A program made the position numbers and the translations under genes. From the NCBI GenBank assembly GCA_027943335.1, contig BSBK01006023.1, positions 310,001-374,000 of the forward strand: a stretch of DNA of 64,000 nucleotides, written 5' to 3'. Each line of letters opens with the position of its first letter. Position 1 is the first letter of the stretch. Shown here one piece after another: positions 12,191 to 24,471 of this stretch. Origin of the DNA: Chamaecyparis obtusa (Eukaryota > Streptophyta > Pinopsida > Cupressales > Cupressaceae). A model generated the notes under the pieces. The model saw nothing but the letters and a program-made list of their open reading frames with translations. It made no database searches and had not been told where the DNA came from.

Positions 12191-13283
12191 TAACTATTTT
12201 TTGTTTCTCGGTAATGCCAGAGTGTTTCTCGGGTAGAGTTTTAGGTTCTCCAATATAAATAAATTTACCATAATCTTCTAGTTCCTTTTTTCTTTCTTCA
12301 TCATTATTTTCTATAAACTCATAAACTCTCACATTTTCACTTTCAATCATCTTGTTAGTAGCCTTGTTCAAACATTTATAAGCTTTTCTTTTATTAGAAT
12401 ATCCTAGAAATATCCCTTCATCACCTTTTGAATCAAATTTCCCATTTCTATCATCTTTCAGAATGTAACATCTACTTCTAAATATTTTGAAATAACTCAC
12501 ACAAGATGTGTAACCATACCATAATTCATAAGGTGTCTTTTTTGATTCTTTATTTATTTAAACTTGGTTCAATGTGTAAACAACAGTTCTAACAACTTCT
12601 CTCCAGTACATCTGTGCAACATCTTTTTCAATCATCAGTGTTCTATAAAAATCAACAATTGAGCTATTCCTCCTTTCAATAATACCATTATGTTGGGGTG
12701 TTCTTGGTGCAAATACATGTCTCTTAATTCCATACTCATTACAAAAATTAGTAAACTCATCACACATAAATTCACCACCTATTTCTGACCTTAAGCATTT
12801 CAGTTCCTTACCACTTTCTTTTTCCACTTTTTCTTTATACCATTTAAACATTTTGAAAGCTTCTAATTTTTCTTTTAAGAACATGACAACCATCATTCTA
12901 GAGAAATCATCGAAAAACAAGATAAAAAATATGTCTCCAAAATAACTCTAAGTTCTCATAGGACCACACAAGTCAGTATGAACTAACTCCAAAATAGTGT
13001 TAGATGAATAATGTTTGCTCTTGAAACTAGACTTTGTCATCTTACCCATTTGACATTGTTTGCACATTACATGGTTAGGTTTAGATAGGCCTGGTAAACT
13101 TCTAACTCTTCTTTTCTTACTAATCTTAACCATATTTTCAAAGTTCACATGACATAACCTCTTGTGCCATAACCATACATCTTCATTTTTAGCTAACAAA
13201 TAAGAAGTTTCAACATTGTACCGATAGAATAAGTTACCTTTTTTATTTTTCACTAGTACCGACCAAATTTCTAGTCTCATCAT
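12191..13283 (-). pseudogene. Copia B integrase (GAG_pre-integrs, rve) and linker
   Basis: Zinc domain: WHKRLCHVNF followed by MCKQCQMGK (HHCC) at 12948-13283. Core domain at 12558-12920: FFDDFSRMMVVMFLK, then LRSEIGGEF where the family normally has RSDxGGEF, then PRTPQHNGIIERRN with the catalytic Glu. The post-integrase block FRSRCYILKDDRNGKFDSKGD ... GIFLGYSNKRKAYKC lies at 12330-12500. The Asp-to-Glu change at the second catalytic position and internal stops make it inactive. Confidence 0.85.
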
Positions 13284-13711
13284 AGATTTTCACCTTTCTA
13301 TTCTCAAATGTAACTCAGTGACCTGTATTATTCAGAGGTGCTACACTCAACAGATTATAGTTAAGTCCTTTCACCCAATATGCATTCTCAAATCTGATAT
13401 TATTATTCAACAATATAGATCCTTTTCCTTTTACTTGACAAGGTGTATCATTTCCCATTTTCATAGATCCACCATTATAATGTTCAAGATATTCAAATTT
13501 TTCCTGATCACCAATCAAATGATATGTGCATAGCCACTATTGATAATCGAAGTAGCATTCTTGCTAACTTTAGAAATAAGTGAGCTGTTTCAATATAACT
13601 TTCTTCTTCTTTGAGATATTCCTTTAATGCCACAAATACCACTTCTATGTCTTCATTAGTTTCAATCTCGATGTCATCATCTTCATCTTCAACTATGTAA
13701 CATGCCTTCAT
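13284..13711 (-). pseudogene. Copia B protease
   Basis: The active-site region reads IINSGYAH near 13520-13545 instead of IDSG(C/A)xxH, so the catalytic Asp codon is Asn (a G-to-A change). A small insertion shifts the frame just after it. Typical C-terminal sequence follows at 13315-13518 (FEYLEHYNGGSMKMGN, KGKGSILLNN, YWVKGLNYNLLSV). An acidic spacer (EDEDDDIEIETNEDIE) lies upstream. Confidence 0.8.
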
Positions 13712-14728
13712 TCCTTTATCTCTATAGTCTCGGTTATCTCAGTTGTCATACTTTTGGTTGCCTTTGTGATCTCGTTAATTTCTTCTGTCATTCTTCCTTT
13801 AATTTGATCTTTCATTTGTTTTCTCATCTTCCTTCTTGTCAAGACATCTTGTAGCAATATGACCAATCACTTTTCATTTAAAACACACCAAGGGTAGTTT
13901 ACCTCTATATCTTCCCTTTCCTTTTTTTATTCTTCTAGCCATTAATGCTTCAAGTTCATCAAGTTCATCTTCTTCACTTTCACCTTCACTTTCACTTTCA
14001 ATTTCACTTTCATTTCTTATCTTATGTCTTCTACTTGACTTTCCAATTTTAAGAGATGACATAAATGCAGATTCTACCTTAGGTAACATACTATTGTCAT
14101 AGTTATTAAGCTAAAATGCAGTCAATCTTCCAATCAAACTATCGAGTGAAATATTATTACCAAGAGTTTCTCTCATTTCATGAATTGTAGAGACTCTAAT
14201 AAAATAGACATGTAACAATGTTTAGAGAATTTTACTTACCACAGTTTCTTCATCAATAGTTCCACCTACTCCTTAGATGGCATTCATAACTTCCTTGACT
14301 CGGTTACTGTACTGAGTGATGTTTTCACCTTCTTTCATCTTTATGTCATCAAACTTTCCTCTTAGACTTTCAACTTTTGCCCTGAGCATATTCACATCTC
14401 CTCTATGAACTAGTGTAAGATTTTCCCACATCTATTTTGCAATTGTACATGACTTAATATCTTCAAATTCAGCATCTGATGAAGAAGAAGCAATCTCAAT
14501 CATCATAGCATTGTGCTCTTGTCTCTCTATCATCTAGTTGACAGTCAAGGGACTAGTGGGAGTGATAAACTCATTTTCCAAGTAATATGTTGTAGAATCT
14601 CCAATCCCTGATAGATATAACTTCATCCTACTTTTCCATGTATAGAAATTATCTTTGTTCAGCTTTGACACCTCTCTCTTATACATCTTGTGATCTTTTT
14701 CTTTAGTTCTTAAAAATTCTTTCTTCAA
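13712..14728 (-). pseudogene. Copia B gag (UBN2-type)
   Basis: Begins near the PBS with a Lys/Glu-rich start, then KLNKDNFYTWKSRMKLYL typical of Copia gag, WMWENLTLVHRGDVNML, and an acidic SESEGESEEDELDELEALMARR stretch at 13920-14010. The zinc knuckle near 13850-13890 reads VCFK-stop-KVIGHIATRC: the second Cys codon has become TGA. Several other stops are spread through it. Confidence 0.8.
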
Positions 14729-14735
14729 GTACTTT

Positions 14736-14748
14736 CACTCTGATGCCA
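14736..14748 (-). other. Primer binding site of Copia B
   Basis: The minus strand reads TGGCATCAGAGTG, one or two changes from the initiator-Met PBS TGGTATCAGAGC, two bases from the LTR end. Confidence 0.8.
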
Positions 14749-14750
14749 AT

Positions 14751-16289
14751 TGTTAGATAATTGAGAAGGGTGGGGGGGGGTGTGAATTAGTTAAGTCCAA
14801 TTATCCTACAGTCCCAAATAGTCTCTAGTGTATAACACAAATCTTTCAAATAATTTATACAACTTAGTTCAACTTTGTCTGTGTCTTTCTGTTCATTAAC
14901 TGAATACCAATAAATTAACTACTATATATACTAATCAAACTAATAATTGTAATGTGTACAAAGAAAAATAAAAAATCATCACATCCATACACATATAACA
15001 CTTTGATTTTCAATGTGGAAACCATGTTAAGGGAAAAACCACCTAGGACGGATACCTGAAATAATTTCACTCTTTTGAAGTGAGCTCAGTAAAGAGCCAA
15101 CCTTGTTAAAGGTTACAAAACACACTGTAAGGTGTGATCTTGTTAGAGGATTTAACACTAACATTTCTCTATGACCAAACATTCACTATGGGGTCAACAT
15201 GAAAACAATCAACATTCATTGAATATCATAGTGAAATATAAAGATTGTTAAGTCCCACTCGGTTAAGAGATTTATCTATAGCAATGGTTAGAATGCAATA
15301 GTAAATGATTTGATTCAAATACAACTTTCTTTTGCATATTTTGAGATATATACTAAGCTCAAAATACCTCTGGCCATCATAATCATTTCAACTTCCTTGT
15401 ATCCTCCAACTGTATACTGCTCAGTTAATTCCTTTCTCTGACGCTCGGTGTTGACTATAGATTTTCTTAGTTATGTCTTTAACCTATCTAACCAGCTTCT
15501 CATGAATATAATCTTCTCACACGCATTCCAAAATTAATTATGAATCTCTTGTTTCATTTTATAGACATGATAAACCTTTTTCTTCTCATCCATAGATTTT
15601 GCCCCTTAATCTTCACCGTTGATTTTGCCGCTTCAACCTTCCTCAGAACTTGTGGATGTAATACATTTCATTCTATATCATCTAATCATCCTTGAATTTT
15701 GTCAACCATTTGATCTCATAACAATCTTTATCTTTAACCTCAGAATCATCCATATTTGTCCAGCTCATCATCTTTGGTCGACAATCACTTGTTCTATTTA
15801 TTTCTTTCACTTGGTCAATACTGTTATGTGTTAGTGACTTTTAACTTAGTTAACACTGTACAAAATATACACTACATTTGCTGAGTGTACACTATTTCAA
15901 CTTGGTGTATACCAAGTTCTTCATTTACCAACCACATAAAATTTTATATTCTTGATCTTCAATTCATAACAGAATAATGTAATACAATCAAATCACTAAC
16001 ATAATGTCATAGACTCATCAATAAGTTACCCAATGAATACCGTATCTATATCTTTCTCATACACCTCATCTTCATGTTAATATCTCATTCCTTAACCAAT
16101 ATATCCTTCTTTAGATATTTGTAACTATCATGATAAGAACAATCAAAACTAGTTGACATCAATGACAATATAATAACTCATTTAATGTGTCACATATACC
16201 TTTCTAGCTCAATGATCATCAGTCTCTCCCTTTGAGTTATCCAATCAGTTGTCAATCTCTTCCTTAAGATATTCAATTAGTTGTAGTCT
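14751..16289 (-). repeat. 5' LTR of Copia B
   Basis: On the minus strand it ends ...TCTAACA before the PBS; its outer end is at 16289, where the expected terminal A (plus strand) reads T. About 1,539 bp, matching 8404-9941. A G-tract at 14768-14780 mirrors that of the other LTR. Confidence 0.9.
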
Positions 16290-16294
16290 ATTAG

Positions 16295-18230
16295 TTTCTT
16301 CACTCTACAATTCCATTCTTCTATGGGGTTTGCAAAGGAGACATCTATCTCTTTATTTCATGCTCCTCACAATATGCATTAAACTCTCCTAAAGTAAATT
16401 CTCCACCTTTATCCGATCTTATATATTTCAACTTCATTCCCATATTAGTCTCAACCATAGCTCTAAAGAGCTTGAATTTATCAAATTCTTCAGATTTGTC
16501 CTTAAAAAAATGCAATCCACATCAATATTGAGTAATCATCAATGACCAATATAAAATATTTATTTCCATAATAAATCCTAGTCCTAGTGGGACCACATAA
16601 ATTTGTATGCACCAAATCTAACAATCTGCTTGAAGAATAAGTCTTCCTTTAAAAGTATATCTAGTAAGCTTACCCAATTGACATTCCTTACACATCACAT
16701 TAGAAAGATTAATAATCTAGGAAAATATCTTACAAAATGTGTTGCTCTTATCTTCGTAATATTATCAAAGTTTACATGACAATACATTTTTTACCACAAC
16801 CAACTGTCACCAATTTTAGCAATCAAGCATCTATTCTCTATGCTATTCAAATGAAATACATTACCTATGGTCTTGGTACCTGATACAATCTAATTTTCAA
16901 AACTTCCCATGATCATGCACTTTCTATCCTTCAATTGTAAGATGTAACATTTATTGGCAAGTTGTCCAACACTCAAAAGATTATGTTTCAAAGCCCCAAT
17001 ATATAAGACATCATTAGTATTATTCTTTCCATCAAGTGTAATGAAACCTCTCCCTTTGATCATACAAGGAGTATTATCACTAAATCAGAAAACACCACCA
17101 TCATACTTTTCCAATTTCACAAATTTATTCTTATCTCTAGCCATGTGATGCGAAAAACTACTATCTATTACCCATTTATCTTTTATCTCAACATGTGTAG
17201 CTAGGGCCTTTTATTCATTAAAGAAAGTAGGATTCTCATCTCTAATAAAAAAATAATACAATCTCATCTTCACTCTTTTTAGATTCATCATCAGTTACAC
17301 CTTCACTAAGAAAGTAGCATTTTTTATAATATTTAGGCTAAAAATTTCTAGGCTTATGCTTTGGTACTCTCTCAAGACATCTAGAAGAAAAAATGACTAA
17401 TCTTATTAAATGGATAATATTTCAATGGTAGCTTCCTTCTATCTCTTCCATCTTTCTTTCCTCTTCTTCAATTTCTTCCCATTCCTTAACATATCTAGAT
17501 CCATACGTAGAATAACTTTCACTAGAATCATACTTTTTATTATCTTTAGAAATAGTAGCTTTAAATGAAGATTCAATTTTAGGAAGACTATCTCCAAATC
17601 TAGTCATTTAAAAAGAAAACAAATTACCAACCAATGTATCCCTTGTTAGAGTAGTCATGAGCTTGATTTATTCAACAGTAGCAACTTTTTTATCATAAGC
17701 AAGAGACAATATCTTAGTATCTTAGAAACAATTTAATATTCTTCTAATTTTCCACCAACACTTTTGATTTAACAAACAAGCTTAGTCACCTTCTTTACAT
17801 AGGATTGAATATTTTATTCCTCACTCATCTTCAAAGATTCATACTTGCCTTTTAGGCTCTGGAAATTTTCATGCTTCATAAAGGCATCTCCTTCATGTAA
17901 GGTCTCCAATTTTATCCATACCTCATGTGCAGTTTCAAACTCCATAACATTTATATATTAAACATCTAATAAGGCAATCAACAAGGCTTCTTTTGCTCTC
18001 ATATTACACTTAGATTATTTCTTCTCATCAGGGGTAGCACTAGATAGATCTGCAAAAGGCATGTAATCCTTCTTTGTGAATCCTCAATAACCTTCTTTGA
18101 CGCATCTCAAATGTGTAATCATCCAAACCTTCTACTTATCATAGTTTGTTCCTTCAAGTCTCAGACTCTTCTTCTTAAAGGATTCCAACCTGGATCTCCT
18201 CAAGTAGTCAAGATTCAAAAAGAGAACTTA
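16295..18230 (-). pseudogene. Copia A: gag, protease and integrase N-terminal half
   Basis: Upstream half of Copia A. Gag residues near 17422-17607 (MTRFGDSLPKIESSFKA) lead to a decayed zinc knuckle near 17390-17420 that has lost Cys residues. Protease near 17140-17190 reads WVIDSSFSHHMARD, with Ser for the Gly of DSG. The integrase zinc region near 16670-16800 and RSDKGGEFTLGEFNAYCEEH near 16370-16430 follow, ending at NGIVE-stop-RN next to the ATTAG duplication. The reading then resumes at 8398. Dense stops and frameshifts throughout. Confidence 0.85.
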
Positions 18231-18242
18231 GCTATGATACCA
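18231..18242 (-). other. Primer binding site of Copia A
   Basis: The minus strand reads TGGTATCATAGC, one mismatch from the initiator-Met PBS, two bases from the LTR end TCTAACA. Confidence 0.8.
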
Positions 18243-18244
18243 AT

Positions 18245-19264
18245 TGTTAGAATAAAGGAAACACACACACGTGGGGGTGGGGGGGCGTGCATCAGTTGTG
18301 TCCAAAATTCTAAAATTTTATGCAACACTTAACCTTAAAACTTAGATTTAAATGATAAACATCAAAGCACCGAACCAAAAAGCATAACAACACATAAAAC
18401 TATTATTTTTGATGTGCAAACTTGGTTAAGGGAGAAAACCATGGTGGGGATAAAACCCACAAGATGATGTACTAGCACAATAACCTTTTTAAAGGCACAA
18501 ATGGGAATGCACATACATTGAGGCTTACATCAATCCTAGAGCTCACTGCTCAAATACAACTAAGGGAAACAACCCTATAAGTACAACAAGAGCTACAACC
18601 CAAAATGGACTACAATCCACTATGGATAAAAATTAATTGATTTATGAATTGACTGATAGCATCTCTGATATGCCAATACAAATTTGATAAAGAACAAAAA
18701 ATCTCTATCTCAATTATAGATTCCACTCATACCTCTTCACACAACTTCTGATACACACACGTACATCTACTCTTACACTTCACAATTACAATTAATTACA
18801 TCTTTAAATACATTTCATCAACCTTGAAAGTATAAAGAAGGTCAACATTAACCTTAACAACTCAATTAAAAATACTTAACCAATTATAGTACAAAAAATT
18901 ATGCGATCCAAGACATCTCAAAAAATACATAGCTAGGACCAAAATCTTCATCCTCGAACATGCTCCAGATCCAAAAATCACGCTATGTTCCTTTGAAAAT
19001 GCCACACCACCAAGTCAACCAAGAATAATAAAATATCAACACACCACAAGTAAACATTGAATCCGGTCACATAACCCAATGCGATCTAGAAACACATATA
19101 GGGCACAATCTAGAAACATCAACATGAAATGTGAGATTCCACATCAAAAACATAAACAACTCTATCTTATAATTCATAACTATCTCTGCACTAGTCATCA
19201 AAAACACCAAACATCAACCTCTATCACTCAAGAAAATATCTTGCCAATATCCAAATCATGAACC
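18245..19264 (-). repeat. Copia A 5' LTR, first part
   Basis: Starts TGTTAGAATAAAGG beside the PBS and has a G-tract at 18273-18286, like the Copia B LTRs. A distantly similar block (ggttaagggagaaaacc) lies near 18431. The LTR is interrupted at 19264 by a solo LTR and resumes at 20978. The far end cannot be fixed because the 3' LTR is missing. Confidence 0.7.
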
Positions 19265-20972
19265 TGTAAAGGATAAAATATGGATGGGGTCCTAGAACAA
19301 TGGTTTGCACATAAAAGAGACCCCAAAACCAATATTTTACACTTACATTTGAATTGTATTGATATGGAAAGTAAATGTAGATGACTAATGTTGAAATTAA
19401 GAGATAAAGGTACTTACCTCCAAAAAAAAACCTGCTGAAAACCCTATCAAATAGTCTTAGAAACTGTTGATTGCCTCAATCTAAAACCGAAACTGTGAGA
19501 TCTACAAAACCCAAAAATCTTTTCCAATTCTAAGGGAGTTCATCTTTGACCCTCATAAAAGGTCAAAGGCTACATTTTTATTTTGAAGGTTAATTCTGAC
19601 TTTGTTCGTAGATCCTGAAAGTTTGCCGAAAAGGGTATCCAAATCTGCTCTCAGATCTGAAATTCCGCACCTGTACTTGCAAGAAAAAAATAGTTTTGTT
19701 GTTTTTTTGGGGGCTTTGCCTTGGTCAAACCTGGTTTGGAATCAACCTTAATATTGCAATTGAAATGGAGAATGCTAGCAAGTAGTAGAAGTAGATCTAA
19801 CAATGAAGCTATGACATTCAATAGATATGTAATTGTATTTCGAATGTAAACAATTATGTTAATATGAAAGCTTGAACATCAACAAATGTATATCAAACCT
19901 CCATGATTGTATGCTTGGAATCCACCTTGAGGAAAGAATGAATGGAAAAGATGGACTAGATCTAGCCTTTGACCTTTTATGAGGGTCAAAAAAGGTCAAA
20001 GGCTAGATGACACCATCATGATGGCTAGATCTAGGGTTTGAATGATGAATCTTGAATGCTTGAACCAAATCCCTTCAATGGATTGAATGCTTGAATCCTT
20101 GATCTTCAATGGAGAACTTGGATGGAGAAGAGGACTTGAATGCTTGAATGGCTTGCTTGCTTGAATGGACACTTTCTTGATCACCTTTCTTGAGAGTGCT
20201 TGAGCATGATGGAATGAGATGGAGAAAATGAGAGAGGAAGGCCTCCTTTTAAAGTGATCTAGGGCACAAACCTCTAGAGAAGGTCGACATTGAGGAATTA
20301 AATCCCAATTAACCTTAACCTATAGAAATGGGCCCATAATTCAAATTTCACCTTGAATTATGGTCCAATCACAATAAAAAACTAAGGAGGAAAAAAATTA
20401 AATGAAATCTGAATTAAAACCTTTCCGCACTCAGATCCGAGGGCCCAACATTGATTTTGGGGCCCGTCGGGACCAAATTTTAGAAAGGGGCACAGATTCT
20501 GGAGGAGGTAAAAAATGAGCTTGATCTTGACCTAGTCAGGTATGAGCTTGATCTTGACCTAGTTAGGGTTGGGCTCAATCTTGACCTAGTCAGGATCAAC
20601 CTCGACTTTGACCTTGTGGGCCCAGATCTAGCTAGAATCAGGACAGGAAGTCCCAAAGATGTCTGGAGACCTAGAAATGATACCAGAATAAGATAGAATG
20701 CTAGGGATAGGCATACAATCCTATGATGATTGTGATGAAGGCCAGGAGGACCTATTTTTAAATCCTACCTAGAAAATAGAGCCATGGAAGAGGGAAATTA
20801 AGGAGAACCCTCGGGATCCTAACCCTAAATTCACCTAGAATGAAGTGAAAAATGGGAAAAAAGCTAGATCAAAATTGGGGACCCATTAAAGGTGCTTGAT
20901 ATGATCCCAAAACACCTACTCAGAGGGCTAAATGCTCTTATCATGGAAGTGCTTCCATTTTAAGAGGATACA
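19265..20972 (-). repeat. Solo LTR of the gag-only LTR family
   Basis: Homologous to the LTRs at 22734-24455 and 27783-29579 (shared gacctcataaaaggtcaaa, atgctagcaagtagtag and ggaagtgcttccattttaaga blocks). It starts TGTAAAGGATAAAATATGG, ends ...GGATACA, and has a perfect 5-bp duplication GAACC at 19260-19264 and 20973-20977. No internal region remains, so the element was removed by LTR-LTR recombination. It contains three ~32-bp gacctagtcagg-type units near 20518-20610. Confidence 0.9.
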
Positions 20973-20977
20973 GAACC

Positions 20978-21301
20978 ATTCGAGATGAGGACACACATCC
21001 ATGTCCTAAACTCATTACTAGGTTAGCAACCAAAAATATTGCAGAACTGATCCACAACGATCCAAAAACTATAACATTGTCACTTCTCGAATAACCAAAA
21101 AAATTAGTCTTTGATAAATCACCTAAAAATCACTCAAATCACAATGTGAACCTCTGTAAGTTACATAGGAAACCTACATAAAAACATCCCTTCAACCATT
21201 TGTAACTTCACAATTTATCTAATAAAAAATATAATAGCCATATTGATCCAAACTCTTCAACGAAAAAACTAGGAACACTATCCAAAATAAAGAAATATGT
21301 T
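20978..21301 (-). repeat. Copia A LTR or flank, second part
   Basis: Continues Copia A sequence after the solo LTR and ends with the left copy of the LINE target duplication (21286-21301). Nothing coding. Confidence 0.5.
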
Positions 21302-21686
21302 TTTGATAGATAAAGTAGCAAGAGGGTGCTGGCCCGAGGAACAAAGGACTAGTAGCACATTAATAGCACATTAATGGAACTAGTAAAAGTAGATAAAATA
21401 GTTTAATAGTATAATCACCAAGTCTAACTCTACCCCTATCAAAAACATAGACCACAATACTGATCAAATGAATTAAAATAGAGTACTTATAACAAATAGT
21501 AGCATGTAAAGTATCAATTATAAGCCATGAAGGGCTGAATAGAAAGATACAAATACTAGCATTAACCCCAACCACAAAACAGGGGATCCTAGGGCCAAGC
21601 CCAGTCAAAATTAACCAACACATGGAGACCAAAAACTAATTCTTCCCACCCAACTGCTTAGACAGCAGGGTCCTTGCCCACTCTTC
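21302..21686 (-). other. LINE 3' untranslated tail
   Basis: T-rich sequence after the third ORF with no domain. It ends at the 16-bp duplication with a short A-run (TATCAAAA) and no long poly(A). Confidence 0.65.
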
Positions 21687-22733
21687 CTAAAAAAATAGGA
21701 AAAGATCCTTGTTGTCCTCATTCACTTCCAGAGTGTCACCCGCCAGCTTTTCCTGCACATGACAGAGGGTCATAGCCAAAGCATGCATGACCTTTAGGCC
21801 AATTTTTTTGGTCAACATGCATTGGTTCATTAGCTCCTGCATGTTTTTCTTGATCTTTGCATTCTCTTTGTCCAAATTCATGAACCTCCTTTTAAGAGTG
21901 CCTTTGAATTTGTTTTTGTCCTCCAGGGCCTTGGTATTGTAATTAGAGGTAGGGGGCTTATCTTGGGGATCATGAGCAGGACTTAGGGGTGGGGTAGGGA
22001 TATTGGGGGTTTCCATGGCTTGCTTGAGGTTGGGTAAAGGATTGTTACCAGTCCTAGGGGGACCCATATGATCCTCTGAGGAATCATTCATGGACTCAAT
22101 GGTTTGGGAGTCTTTTTCAGTCATGGAATGCTCTTTAGAGGCCATTTCCAGTAGCTTGGTTTTACATTGTTCCTTGGCAATTCTGTTTGACCTCCTATGA
22201 CCCGAGCCACTCAAGTCCACCTCCAGATTAACCTGGCTCTCCATATTTCTCCTTTTTTGGGCCTACATTCGGTCTCAGGAGTGCTATTAGCCTCCTTCCT
22301 ATCTTTAATCTCCACAAACTCAGAGACTAAGACTCCTCCTAGCCCTCCTTCCTATTAAAAGGGTTTTTAACACATTTTTTGTGGGTTCTACCCTCTTTAG
22401 CACCCAGCTCAGGCTCCTGAATGACACGAATGGAGTGGGAGGAGGACTGGGTGGGATTTTTTAGTTTTGGCTGGGGAATCCTCCTGGATCATCTCTTGGA
22501 TAATCTGGGGGGGTTGGGGTGCTGGGTAGATAGCTTTGTGAAACTGGTAAATGAAGTGAAGGAGGCCTTGATGGAGGATAGGTATTGGCTTATTACGGTT
22601 GTCCTTAATATCAAGGATATTACTCTCTATGGAGTGAATAAGATAGAAAGGAATGGAAATTAAATCCTTGTTTATAATATGATTCAGGAACGGTAAGTGG
22701 AAGTAGTAAAAAATAGTAAACTTACCTTCCAGC
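21687..22733 (-). pseudogene. LINE third ORF, C-terminal part
   Basis: Continues the ORF at 29580-30231 across the LTR-element insertion, in the same frame: GKFTIFYYFHLPFLNHII comes right after the junction, then SIPFYLIHSIESNILDI and HQGLLHFIYQFHKAIYP. After stops and a frameshift near 22290-22400, a hydrophilic C-terminal part of 185 codons (21687-22244) follows. It holds RRSNRIAKEQ, a Pro-rich linker (TPPLSPAHDPQDKPP) and a likely coiled coil (KRRFMNLDKENAKIKKNMQEL). The first part resembles, from memory, unnamed repeat-associated plant proteins with an (N/S)EExIAxA...KYFTLEGKF...LPFLNH pattern. Function unknown. Confidence 0.7.
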
Positions 22734-24455
22734 TGAATAGGGTTAAAATAGATTCAACACTATTCAGATGTAAAGGGAAAAGGGGGGAAATATGAGATCT
22801 ATCCCCTAACCCAAATTCCCAATGAAGAGATCCAATTTGATCAACCAAGAGGTAAATACACAATCAAATCAATTTATGGAGATTATGGAAGAGAGAGAGA
22901 GAGTAAATCCAATATTTCCCTATGAATGAAATTTATGCTTGGAGTATGAAATAATTGAAATACAAATACTACCCTCAAATTAGGGCAGATTTGGAAAATG
23001 TTAAATTCTGATGTCTGTGTGTACTTTCGGGCAATTTTGAAACTTGTTCTAGACTAGAAATGCCGAGACAAAGAAAACCTAGAAATATTTCTCCAAGATG
23101 AGCTCAGGTCAGGTTTGACCCTCATAAAAGGTCAAATACTACATTCTTTATTTGAAGTCCAATTCGAATTCTGTTCGCAGATCTCGGAAGTTTTTCGAAA
23201 AGAGTATCCAAATTCACTCTCAAATCTGAAATTTCACACCTGTACCTACAAGGAAATGGGGGATTTGTTTTTTTTTTGAGGGGTTTTCCTTGGTCAAACC
23301 CCGGTTTGGAATTAGCCTTAATATTGAAATTGAAATATGAATGCTAGCAAGTAGTAGAAAAGGATCTAACAATGAAGCTATGCAATTCAATATATATATA
23401 ATTATATTTTGAATGTAAACAAGTATATTAATATGAAAGCTTGAACAAAACAATAAATGTAAATCAAACCTCCATGATTGTATGCTTATAATCCACCTTG
23501 ATAAGAGAATGAAATGGATCTTGAAGATGAATAGAGGACCTTGAAGGAAGATCACACCATCATGATGGCTAGATCTAGGGTTTGAATGATGAATCTTGAA
23601 TGCTTGAACCAAATCCCTTCAATGGCTTAAATGCTTGAATCCTTGATCTTGAATGGAGAACTTGGATGGAGAAGAGGACTTGAATGCTTGAATGGATGCT
23701 TGCTTGATCACCTTGAGAGCTTGAGAGAAATTACTTGAGGATGAGATGTGAATTACTTGATTGTGGATGTGAAAATGAGAGAGGAAGGCCTCCTTTTATA
23801 GTGATCTAGGACACAATCCTCTAGAGGGGTGACCTTGGAGAATTAAATCCCAATTAGGTCCTAACATTTAGAAAATATACCTAGATTAAATGCAATTGAA
23901 GGATTTACCATCTCGAAATGATTAACCCGAAGGCGAGAAATAAATATCCCAAAAGCTCGAATCCTAGAAATTCTGGATTTTGGAAATTTGAATGAGGGGG
24001 GAAAAATTGAGGTTGGATTTGACCTATTTAGGTTTGAGCTCAATCCTAACCTAGTTAGGATCAACCTTGAATTTGACCCTAGGCCCAGATTGAGTCAGAG
24101 GGAAGTCAGGAGGTCCCAGGGATGCCTAGAAACCTAGAAATGATATTAGAATAGGATAGAATGTCAGGGATAGACATAAAATCCTATGATGACTATGATG
24201 AAAGCCATGAGGACCTATTTCTGAATTGTACCTAGAAAATAGAGCCATGGAAGAGGGAAATTAAGGATAATCCTCGAGATCCTAACCCTAATTTCACCTA
24301 GAATGAAGAAATCAAGTGCCCAGAAGAAATAGAAAGTGGGGAGAACACTAAATACATGAAAAGACCTAATCAAGGTGCTTAACATGACCCCAAACCACTT
24401 ACTCAGAGGGCTAAACACTGTTATCATGGAAGTGCTTCCATTTTAAGATGATACA
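22734..24455 (-). repeat. 3' LTR of the gag-only LTR element
   Basis: 1,722 bp, TG...CA on both strands. Two hand-compared segments differ from the right LTR at 4 of about 155 and 8 of about 225 positions (about 3%). Its GA run (22890-22903) is 14 bp against 62 bp in the other LTR, which accounts for most of the length difference. Confidence 0.9.
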
Positions 24456-24471
24456 TTAAGTCCCCACTTTA
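24456..24471 (-). other. Polypurine tract of the gag-only LTR element
   Basis: The minus strand reads AAAGTGGGGACTTAA immediately before the LTR start TGTATCATC, a typical plant Ty3/gypsy PPT. Confidence 0.8.

Larger units (their letters stand above)
8404..16289 (-). mobile_element. Copia B, complete nested LTR retrotransposon
   Basis: About 7.9 kb on the minus strand. It has two LTRs of about 1.54 kb, a PBS, a PPT, and Copia-order genes gag, protease, integrase, RT and RNase H, all disrupted. ATTAG duplications flank it. It sits inside the integrase coding region of Copia A. LTRs differ at about 19 of 137 hand-compared positions (about 14%), mostly transitions, so the insertion is old. The left LTR lacks the terminal TGTTAG, which a 6-bp deletion between the TTAG repeats of TSD and LTR end would explain. 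Confidence 0.9.

Noticed and set aside
23220..23612. A 130-codon frame repeated at 28329-28709 as a possible LTR-encoded gene
   Set aside because: Both lie inside LTRs about 3% diverged, so conservation reflects recent common origin. No domain, and the version in the older solo LTR is broken.
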